NCBI RefSeq assembly: GCF_006065315.1 | Contig: NZ_CP040749.1 | Location: 1,302,001-1,366,000 of the forward strand | Reading direction: 5' to 3' | DNA length: 64,000 nucleotides | Source of the DNA: Aureibaculum algae | GTDB lineage: Bacteria > Bacteroidota > Bacteroidia > Flavobacteriales > Flavobacteriaceae | Shown here: one piece after another, positions 57,318 to 64,000 of the stretch | How the letters are laid out: each line of letters opens with the position of its first letter | How positions within the stretch are numbered: position 1 is the stretch's first letter | The notes under the pieces: model-generated | Told to the model about the DNA's origin: nothing | What the model saw: the letters and a program-made list of their open reading frames with translations, nothing else | Database searches by the model: none | Translations under genes and position numbers: made by a program

Positions 57318-58436
57318 TTATGATTTTAAAGGAATTACCATATTCCAAGTTTTTTCAAATGTCCATTCTTTTGAGCCAATACCCGTTGCTGCAAAAAGAT
57401 GCGTTGGCTTACCGTCTTCAATTAATAATGAAGGTCTTTCAAAATGGTTTTGATAAACAGTCTTCCCATTATCCCATAAAATGGTTTTACTATACGCTAA
57501 TGGATTAGGAGCAAATTCCCAATGAATACCATCCTTTGATAAGGCATGAATTCCACCACCTTTTTCACCACAAATATGGCCAAAGCGATCTTTCATTATA
57601 AGTTCATAGTGATCACCTGCCCACCATACAAAAGGATCTTCTACATCATTTTCATTGGTTTTACTCGTGTCTAAATTAAATATAGGTTCGTCTTTAATTC
57701 TGAGATAAGGCCCTTGCATGCCGGCAGCTTTACTTACACCTAATAATAAAGGCGGTTCTGGACCATTTGTAGATGATTTGTAAATCAAAAGAATTTCACC
57801 TGTTTTTTCATTAACTACAGGAGCGGGATTTGATGTTATCGTGGCATCCCATTTTCCTGGTCGCGGTTCTAATACCGGTTGGTCCATACGTCTCCATGGA
57901 CCTAAAACAGATTTAGAATAAGCCATACCAATTCTTTTGTTCATCCATGCTTTACGAGCTCTATCATCTCCCCAAATATTTACATTGGTTTCAGGTATTT
58001 TAAAATCGTATGTCGTACCAAAATAATAAAGGAGGTAATAGTCACCATATTTTATTATTCTAGGATTATGGGTAACCAAACCATCAAAATAATCTTTACC
58101 TCGTATTGGTAAAACAACTTCTTGAAAGGTATATGGACCTACTGGAGTATCAGATACAGCTCTAACAATTTCCGAATTGGTAACCCATTTACCAAAGCCA
58201 ATATCTTTGGGCCAACGAGAAGCAAACATATGATATTTTCCATCTTCACCTTTTATCACGGAAGAACCCCATACCCAATAGTTTTCCATTTCAAAGCCTC
58301 CACCAACAGGTGCAGGAAGCATTCGGTCTCTAAAGGACGGTTCCGCTTTCGTTTTACAAGAAATTCCAGATTGTGCTAAGGCAACAAAAGCCATTCCTTT
58401 TGAGATATCATAAATGAATTTTCTGCGGCTATTCAT
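57318..58436 (-). CDS. Five-bladed propeller glycosidase-like protein with a Tat-type signal
   Basis: A 372-residue protein. The N-terminus MNSRRKFIYDISKG fits a twin-arginine (Tat) signal, followed by a weak lipobox at GISC. The body has the strand pattern of GH43-like propellers: KYHMFASRWPK, DYYLLYYFGTTYDF, IGMAYSKSVLGPWRRM, EILLIYKSS, VEDPFVWWAGDHYELIMKD and HFERPSLLIEDGKPTH. The acidic residues D in EDPFVWW and E in FERP are possible catalytic residues. The exact family is uncertain. Folding before export through Tat would suit a cofactor- or metal-containing enzyme. Confidence 0.75.
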   Translation of the reverse strand: MNSRRKFIYDISKGMAFVALAQSGISCKTKAEPSFRDRMLPAPVGGGFEMENYWVWGSSVIKGEDGKYHMFASRWPKDIGFGKWVTNSEIVRAVSDTPVGPYTFQEVVLPIRGKDYFDGLVTHNPRIIKYGDYYLLYYFGTTYDFKIPETNVNIWGDDRARKAWMNKRIGMAYSKSVLGPWRRMDQPVLEPRPGKWDATITSNPAPVVNEKTGEILLIYKSSTNGPEPPLLLGVSKAAGMQGPYLRIKDEPIFNLDTSKTNENDVEDPFVWWAGDHYELIMKDRFGHICGEKGGGIHALSKDGIHWEFAPNPLAYSKTILWDNGKTVYQNHFERPSLLIEDGKPTHLFAATGIGSKEWTFEKTWNMVIPLKS

Positions 58437-58478
58437 AATTGTTTAGATGGTTTATTTTTAAAAATTAGTATGATGATT

Positions 58479-59234
58479 TTATTTATTTTCCCAATATACA
58501 TCAAAGATGTCAAAGGTTTTAGTGTCTTTGTTGAGTTTATATTTTATTGTATTTCCTTTGAAACAATGTTGCGACTTATCCTTAGTTAGAAACCAAGAGG
58601 AAATTTCAACAATATCCTTATTGCTAAAGTCGTAGGTGTAAGTCAATTCATTTTCTTTTACTAATTCGATACAATTATCTGAATTCTTTAGAAGCAGATC
58701 ATATTCACATTTACTAAACCAATTGATCATTTTGGTTGGTGTGAGTTTGTTATTTATATAATTAAAGGTTTGAATATCATTTCCATCTCCAACACTGTCA
58801 TTGGTTACAATAAAATAGTGGTTTACCCCAAATTCATAAATTGATAATGTCCAAAACCCATCAACAACTTGAATTCCAATCGTATTTGGTTTTATATACT
58901 TAATATTATTATAGGCTTCTGTTGAATCAATTAAATAATTATTTTTCTCAATAAAATCAACCGTTTTCTTTCTATCCATTTCGCTCCATTCCCAACTGCT
59001 CATTGTAGTTTCTGGTACTGCTTTTAAAATGTTAAGTATCGTTTTGTTCTCATTATAATTAATGCGGATTGTATCTGTAAATTGTTTCTCGTTTTGGCGT
59101 TCAATGAAAACCTCAGATACCTGTTGGTTTTCTTTTAGGTTACTTTTTTCGGTTGAGTTCGATGTTGCATTTGTATTATAAGAACAAATAATAAGTGCTA
59201 AAAAGAGTAATCTGAATTTTTTGAAGATATTCAT
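58479..59234 (-). CDS. Exported protein of unknown function
   Basis: A 251-residue protein with a signal peptide (cut near CSYNTNA). The remainder is rich in N, K, T and S with a beta-type pattern (GFWTLSIYEFGVNHYFIVTND, NKDIVEISSWFLTKDKSQ). Two cysteines, in SKCEYD and SDNC, could form a disulfide. I do not recognise a family. It lies between the propeller gene and a small membrane protein, on the same strand. Confidence 0.6.
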   Translation of the reverse strand: MNIFKKFRLLFLALIICSYNTNATSNSTEKSNLKENQQVSEVFIERQNEKQFTDTIRINYNENKTILNILKAVPETTMSSWEWSEMDRKKTVDFIEKNNYLIDSTEAYNNIKYIKPNTIGIQVVDGFWTLSIYEFGVNHYFIVTNDSVGDGNDIQTFNYINNKLTPTKMINWFSKCEYDLLLKNSDNCIELVKENELTYTYDFSNKDIVEISSWFLTKDKSQHCFKGNTIKYKLNKDTKTFDIFDVYWENK

Positions 59235-59273
59235 TGTTTTAAATATTACACTAGGTTTTTTTATTATTTAATT

Positions 59274-59573
59274 TTAACGTGATACGGCTTCCATAAGGTT
59301 GCCAAAGAGTATAGCTGTTGAAATTAAAATCACACCTATAATAATCAAGAGTATTACCAATTTTGATGTTGGGCGTTCTGATTTGAAATTTAGATAAATT
59401 CTCAAACATAAATAGAGAATAAGACTTATAAATAGAAGTGGTATTCCGATAAAGAAACTATCTCTAAATATGTATAGATCAAATGTATGTGTAAAAATGC
59501 CAGTTATTATAAATACTAAAGAAATAAGAATTAAAACTTTAATCACTATTCCTAAAAAAGAACTTATTTTCAA
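59274..59573 (-). CDS. Small membrane protein of unknown function
   Basis: A 99-residue protein with three hydrophobic segments at about 5-28, 34-60 and 70-92. No motif is recognised. It precedes the exported orphan gene by 39 bp on the same strand and may be co-transcribed with it. The pair could be a lineage-specific envelope module, which is only a guess. Confidence 0.5.
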   Translation of the reverse strand: MKISSFLGIVIKVLILISLVFIITGIFTHTFDLYIFRDSFFIGIPLLFISLILYLCLRIYLNFKSERPTSKLVILLIIIGVILISTAILFGNLMEAVSR

Positions 59574-59703
59574 ATATTTGGTTTTATACTTTTTAATTTT
59601 TTTTGCGTTAGATAAGTTAGATTACCCCCTTGAAGTTGCTACGACCGCCACTAAATTAAATAATTCAATTGGATTCTTGTACTTGAAATATCAAAAGACA
59701 TAC

Positions 59704-60261
59704 TTATAACCTCTGTTGCCACATGCTTTTATTTATTTCATAGCAAAAACATTTTTCATATTTCGGATATGCTTTTAATTTTGGATGCTTAAATTCTCCT
59801 ATCTTTTTCATCCCTATTTTTTTCATCACATTTTCCGATTGTGAATTTTTTGCTGTACATGTCGAAATGATCTTCTTTAGATTTAGTTTGTTAAATGCGA
59901 ACTCAAGACATTTTATAGCTCCTTCGGTTGCATATCCATTTCCCCAACTACTTTTTTTTAAACGCCAACCAATATCTGTTGCAGGGGTAAAATCGGTTTT
60001 GTAATCTTGATAGGCGAAACCTATAAATCCAATTAATTCTCCTGTTTTAATAATTTCGGTTGCAAAGTAATTGTAACCATTTTTTTCATAATGCTTTTGC
60101 TGTCGGTCTATAAAATCAGACGTTTCTTTTTCCGTTAAAGGTTTAGGAAAATGTTCCATCACATCTATATCGGCATTTATTTTTGCAAATTGATGTAGAT
60201 CCTTTTTAGTCCAATTACGAAACCCTAGTCGTTCAGATGTAAATAGATACTTTTCTTTCAA
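59704..60261 (-). CDS. GNAT acetyltransferase (RimJ/RimL type)
   Basis: A 185-residue GNAT enzyme. The acetyl-CoA site appears as SSWGNGYATEGAIKCLEFAF at about 108-127, and the C-terminal AKNSQSENVMKKIGMKKIGEF is typical of RimJ/RimL-like proteins. These transfer acetyl groups to protein N-termini or small molecules. The substrate is unknown. It is followed leftward by the small membrane protein after a 130-bp gap. Confidence 0.9.
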   Translation of the reverse strand: MKEKYLFTSERLGFRNWTKKDLHQFAKINADIDVMEHFPKPLTEKETSDFIDRQQKHYEKNGYNYFATEIIKTGELIGFIGFAYQDYKTDFTPATDIGWRLKKSSWGNGYATEGAIKCLEFAFNKLNLKKIISTCTAKNSQSENVMKKIGMKKIGEFKHPKLKAYPKYEKCFCYEINKSMWQQRL

Positions 60262-60332
60262 TGTGATTGTGTTTTTTAAATTCAGTTATAGCCCCATCAA
60301 AGTGTTTTAAAACGCTGTGTTTCTATAAAGAG

Positions 60333-63149
60333 CTACAGCTGTTTTTCAACATTTTTTCTAAGAAGAATAACCCAATCTGTGTTTTTTTTAGTAGCAGAAA
60401 GTTCTTTAGGTATTGCCAATGAGCGTATTCCACCACCAGAGATTGATTTAACAGAAGCTGTTTGTAATGGACCTCCAGTCAATGGATTATACCATTGTAT
60501 TTGAAAATCACCCGAGGCTTCTCTCAAGTCAATGGTATATCTGCCTAATTTTGGTAGGTATACCGCATATATTTCATTCACTTTTCTTATACAATATGCC
60601 TCTTTTGAATTGATTAAACTATGCTTGGGCTGCATTTCCCAATAAGGTAAATAGGTATTGAAAAATACTTTTGCATGGTTGGTTATTTCCCAAAGATGAT
60701 CTCTTTGTCTCCAATCTTCAGAAGTTAAGTCATTGTGTGGTTGTTTAGCACCGAAATACCATTCAACACCAGCGGCACCTGACATCAGTGTTCCCCAAAG
60801 GGCATAATGTCGTAATGAAAAATGATTAGCGTCTTGAGTGTCTGTTAGAGCACCCGTATGCCACATACCAATTTCGTCCATGGTAATAAGCCAATCTTGA
60901 CCGGCAGCTTTTGATTTTTTTCTCCATGTTTCTACAACAGTACTTGCCTCTTCACGTTTTGCTTGTTGTAAGGATAGGCCATCTAAGTCTTTAAACCCAA
61001 GTATATCATTGAGAATGTCTTCTCTTAACGGATCTTCAGAATGTGTGTGCAGTAGTACGGGGTGTTGGTAAGGGTCTGTTTCTTTTAAAAATGTAGCCAT
61101 TGCTTTTCGTTGCTTATCATTTTGACCAATAGGAGACCAAGAAGCGGGGCCGTTTTCTTCTCCTAAATTCCAAACTAAAGCGAGGTGATGTCCAAAACGG
61201 GCAATGAGTTCTCTAAAATATAGTTGGCGTAATGGGCCAGTATTTCCATGATCAAGCATGGTTTCATTCTCGGTTTCTTGTAAAACCATATGCAGTACTA
61301 TTCCTTTAGATTGCATATGTTGAAATACGATTTCCCATTGTTCTAGCTTACTAACGTCAAAACGAGTAAAATTATCTGGAGTAACATAAGGCCATACATC
61401 TTTACCATCTCCTAAAATGTTTAATGTTAAAAAATAAGCAGAATTCATTCCTTTTGATGACAGATAGTTAATTGCTCCAACAAGAGACTTTCCTTTACCC
61501 TTTTTCCATGACGGGTCACCTGTTTTCCAGTCTTTTAAATGTGGAGCATATGTGTGTATGTTTTCAGTTGCCGCGGCCTCTCCTTCTCTAGCTTCAGATT
61601 TCATACGATAGGTATCGTCAAAATCTACATAACCCAATAAGTTTTCAGGACTATTAGTACCTACTTTTAACCAATAATCATTTGTGTTACGAAATTTGAA
61701 ATAACCTTTATGAGCTTCTAGTCTTCCTTTTCCTCTGAAGTCATCTCCTTCTTTATCAGAATTTACAATTATAAAGTTGCCTTTTGCATTCGTCATTGGT
61801 ATAAGATCACCAATAGTTAAGTCGTCAGTTAACGCAATGCTATCTCCTTTATGAAGTTTCGCAGTGTACGTCCATTTTCCAATTTTATTAGGCGTAAACC
61901 GAACGTTCCATATTTTTCCTGTTTTAGCACTCGTTTCAGCAGCATCCCCATCTGCAGCGTAAAACCCTCGTATGGTTTGCTTGCTATCTTCATGTTGAAA
62001 TTCAACACTTAAGCGATAGTTTAGAAAAGGATTTATAGCATCGGTTTCGGAGGTTTCAGGACCTTCAAAAGGGATGGTCAGTGTATTGTATTGTTGATAA
62101 ACAGGTGTCGTATCAGCAATTTCAGTCAATGGTGTTGCGTTTCCCTTAGGGAGTTGTAAACGTTCAATGGTAGTCAGTTCTGGTTCTCCACCGCGTTTTC
62201 CACATCCTGAAGCGGTATATACATAATCACCAATAACGGCAAGTCCAGAGCCATGTCGTCCTTGATTTAAAGACGGCCATTTACTCCATAGTTTTGTTTT
62301 TGTATTATAAGCTTCTACTTGATTGTGAGCCGCTTCTTGTACCATACTTTCACCACCAGCTATAACAATAGATCCATTCCAAGCAAGGGCAGAATTACCT
62401 GCTCGCATAGTGGGTATTGCGGTATCGTTAGTTACGGGTTCCCATTTTTGAGTCAGAAAGTTATAGGTATTGCCATGGTTCACTGTTAGTGAAAAATCTT
62501 CTTTAGTTATTCTTGAGGTAGTGCGACCAGCAAAAGCATACAGTTTGTCATTGATTACCATTGTTTGATAATGGTCGCGTGCATTAGGTGCGTCTGTCAA
62601 CGTTTTCCATTCTTTAGTTTTAGGATTGTATTCATCAAACCAAGGTTTAAAACCATTCATATGTCCATTAATAATACCACCAACAAGGTAAATCTTGTCT
62701 TTATAAACAACAGCACCGGCACCACCTCGTTTTCGGTGTTTTGGAATAGAATCACCATAAACATATTCATCACGTTCAGGATAGTAAATAATAATTTGAT
62801 CCACAGGCTTTTCATTTGGCCATTGTCCGGTCATTGCTCCAATAATATAAATTGCATCACCATATACTACAGGTTGAAAATGATGCAATTCAATTGGAGA
62901 AGGTGACTTTTCAGTCCATGTATTGGTGCTCGGGTCAAATTCTGAAGTAGGATTGATTCTACGACCGCCCATTAAGTATAGTTTTGATTTGTAAGCTACA
63001 AAACCAGCTTCATGTCTCGCGGTAGGTTCTCCATTTGTTGTTATCGTTTCCCATTTCCAATTATCTGGAGTTGCTTTTTCACAACCTTGATAAACAAGTG
63101 CTGTAATTAGAAAAATAGCAAACAAAAAGTATTTTAAATTGTGTTTCAT
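60333..63149 (-). CDS. Kelch propeller / DUF5060 / glycoside hydrolase fusion lipoprotein
   Basis: A 938-residue lipoprotein; the signal ends at VYQGC (C23). Residues 35-340 hold about six Kelch repeats (patterns like KSKLYLMGGRRI, DKIYLVGGII, NGSIVIAGGES). Residues 350-465 match DUF5060, a beta-sandwich found before some glycosidases. A TIM barrel of clan GH-A type follows at about 490-830, with VWNLGEENG at about 660 as acid/base and TMDEIGMWHTG at about 757 as nucleophile. The end resembles the DUF4038-linked collagen-binding-like domain. It probably cleaves a complex glycan at the cell surface; the Kelch part is an unusual addition. Confidence 0.85.
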   Translation of the reverse strand: MKHNLKYFLFAIFLITALVYQGCEKATPDNWKWETITTNGEPTARHEAGFVAYKSKLYLMGGRRINPTSEFDPSTNTWTEKSPSPIELHHFQPVVYGDAIYIIGAMTGQWPNEKPVDQIIIYYPERDEYVYGDSIPKHRKRGGAGAVVYKDKIYLVGGIINGHMNGFKPWFDEYNPKTKEWKTLTDAPNARDHYQTMVINDKLYAFAGRTTSRITKEDFSLTVNHGNTYNFLTQKWEPVTNDTAIPTMRAGNSALAWNGSIVIAGGESMVQEAAHNQVEAYNTKTKLWSKWPSLNQGRHGSGLAVIGDYVYTASGCGKRGGEPELTTIERLQLPKGNATPLTEIADTTPVYQQYNTLTIPFEGPETSETDAINPFLNYRLSVEFQHEDSKQTIRGFYAADGDAAETSAKTGKIWNVRFTPNKIGKWTYTAKLHKGDSIALTDDLTIGDLIPMTNAKGNFIIVNSDKEGDDFRGKGRLEAHKGYFKFRNTNDYWLKVGTNSPENLLGYVDFDDTYRMKSEAREGEAAATENIHTYAPHLKDWKTGDPSWKKGKGKSLVGAINYLSSKGMNSAYFLTLNILGDGKDVWPYVTPDNFTRFDVSKLEQWEIVFQHMQSKGIVLHMVLQETENETMLDHGNTGPLRQLYFRELIARFGHHLALVWNLGEENGPASWSPIGQNDKQRKAMATFLKETDPYQHPVLLHTHSEDPLREDILNDILGFKDLDGLSLQQAKREEASTVVETWRKKSKAAGQDWLITMDEIGMWHTGALTDTQDANHFSLRHYALWGTLMSGAAGVEWYFGAKQPHNDLTSEDWRQRDHLWEITNHAKVFFNTYLPYWEMQPKHSLINSKEAYCIRKVNEIYAVYLPKLGRYTIDLREASGDFQIQWYNPLTGGPLQTASVKSISGGGIRSLAIPKELSATKKNTDWVILLRKNVEKQL

Positions 63150-63365
63150 AAAAAGTTAATAATGAGTGTGATATGGAATATTTGTTAGTTGAAGTAACGT
63201 TTGTTTTATGGTTTGAGTGTAAGCTACTAAATTAACAAATAAAACACGTACTAGAAAATTCACAGCAACTTTTGCTATTGTTTTAAATAAAAGAAAATAG
63301 ATTTCTGGATTAAACTTTTAGGTATTTTATTTTGAATCACTTCGTAATGATAAAGGGTAGCAGTT

Positions 63366-64000
63366 TTACTCTTTTCTGATCAATTGAATAGCATCCATCC
63401 TTACACGTGCGTTTTTAATGATTTCAGTTAGAGCTATTTGGTCATCACAAGCTATTTGAATTTCTTCTGGTCTTATATTATTGTTTTTCTCTTGTAATAG
63501 TTTTAGTCTGCCAATTTCATGATTCAACGTTAAGTTCATACTATCTAAACCATTTGCTATTGCTTTGTTGCTCATCTCTTTAGCTAATTTTGTAGCCACT
63601 GCAATCATATTGGGCAGTAGTGTTTCAACGATGGCTTCATTATCCAGTAAAGCGTCTATTTGACCAGGTATTAATTTTTTGTTTAATACGTCAACAGGAT
63701 ACTCCTCTGTAACCTCATTACCCGCATGGTCTACAACAACTCTTAGTGGTGTGTTGGGTAGAAAACGGTCTACAGCTATGTTTTGTCGTGTTGGTGTTTC
63801 AAGAATAAAAATGAGTTCAAGTAGAAGACCAGGGCTTTTGCTTCCCTTGAGAACTCCATAGCTAGCACTACCTGTACCTGAACTTAACACCATATCTATG
63901 GCATCGGTGGTCATGGGATGATCCCAACTTAGAAAACTGATTTCCTCTCTGCTAAGAGCATGTTTTCTGTCAAATGTAACGCCAATGCCTTCCATGGGTA
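63366..64000 (-). CDS. rapA: RNA polymerase-associated protein RapA, C-terminal part
   Basis: The frame runs past the right window edge; only the last 211 codons are here, and the ATG at 63995 is internal. The sequence matches the C-terminal domain of RapA: FDRKHALSREEISFLSWDHPM, GSKSPGLLLELIFILE, NRFLPNTPLR-like DRFLPNTPLRVVVDHAGNEV, NNNIRPEEI and RMDAIQLI. RapA is a Swi2/Snf2-type ATPase that recycles RNA polymerase. The helicase core lies outside the window. Confidence 0.9.
   Translation of the reverse strand, partial: PMEGIGVTFDRKHALSREEISFLSWDHPMTTDAIDMVLSSGTGSASYGVLKGSKSPGLLLELIFILETPTRQNIAVDRFLPNTPLRVVVDHAGNEVTEEYPVDVLNKKLIPGQIDALLDNEAIVETLLPNMIAVATKLAKEMSNKAIANGLDSMNLTLNHEIGRLKLLQEKNNNIRPEEIQIACDDQIALTEIIKNARVRMDAIQLIRKE

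Noticed and set aside
57290..57345. Inverted repeat CTTTAAAA/TTTTAAAG at the end of the Tat propeller gene
   Set aside because: Only 8 bp of AT-rich pairing with a long loop and no T run on the minus strand.

Overview
The window looks like the chromosome of an AT-rich member of the Flavobacteriaceae (phylum Bacteroidota), probably marine or soil-living. The evidence is the gene content (DUF4294 and DUF6952 proteins, Bacteroidota-type lipoprotein signals, a pair of genes resembling the capnine sulfonolipid enzymes, SusCD-free glycosidase clusters), promoters of the Bacteroidota type (TTTG, about 20 nt, TAnnTTTG), and A-rich leaders without clear Shine-Dalgarno sites. I saw no rRNA, tRNA, CRISPR array, insertion sequence, prophage or attachment site. 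Most of the window is ordinary core genome with some accessory catabolic and stress genes.

Layout. 1-5.8 kb: a cNMP/CBS/DUF294 nucleotidyltransferase protein cut by the window edge, an M42 aminopeptidase, a DUF4294 protein, then a leftward rrf2-ric-hemerythrin operon likely to handle nitric oxide and iron-sulfur damage, and a YbaB protein. 5.8-14.9 kb: a prolyl oligopeptidase, a TetR-ABC1 kinase-flavin reductase operon, a probable capnine pair (cysteate-synthase-like and cysteate acyltransferase-like), TfoX-like and tsaD. 15-23.4 kb: a TamB-like protein with an odd start, pfkA-gap, a LysE exporter and an HMG-CoA lyase. 23.4-31.6 kb: YdeI-like, YpdA-like, an exported DinB-fold protein, a PLP decarboxylase, and a three-gene glycosidase cluster (GH28, five-bladed propeller, GH29).

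31.7-42 kb: a class D beta-lactamase, a decayed locus (ECF sigma-factor remnant and frameshifted sodC), M1 and M24 peptidases, a NYN protein, a TolB-propeller/amidohydrolase fusion and a small flavin-fold protein. 42-48 kb: a fadN-fadA-fadE beta-oxidation operon behind a MarR regulator. 48-56 kb: an LTA-synthase-like transferase, an ABC exporter-MscS-response regulator run, and a peroxiredoxin-thioredoxin-DUF6952 redox operon. 56-64 kb: a phosphotransferase, a Tat-type propeller glycosidase, small orphans, a GNAT enzyme, a large Kelch-DUF5060-glycosidase fusion, and the 3' end of rapA.

The observations I consider most worth following are: the 13-bp perfect inverted repeat wrapped around the -33 box of the rrf2 operon; the capnine-like gene pair; the sigma-factor/sodC decay; the TamB reading frame that extends upstream of any usual start codon; the Kelch-glycosidase fusion; and the nested palindromes before the peroxiredoxin operon. 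I did not find a clearly new multi-gene defence or secretion system.
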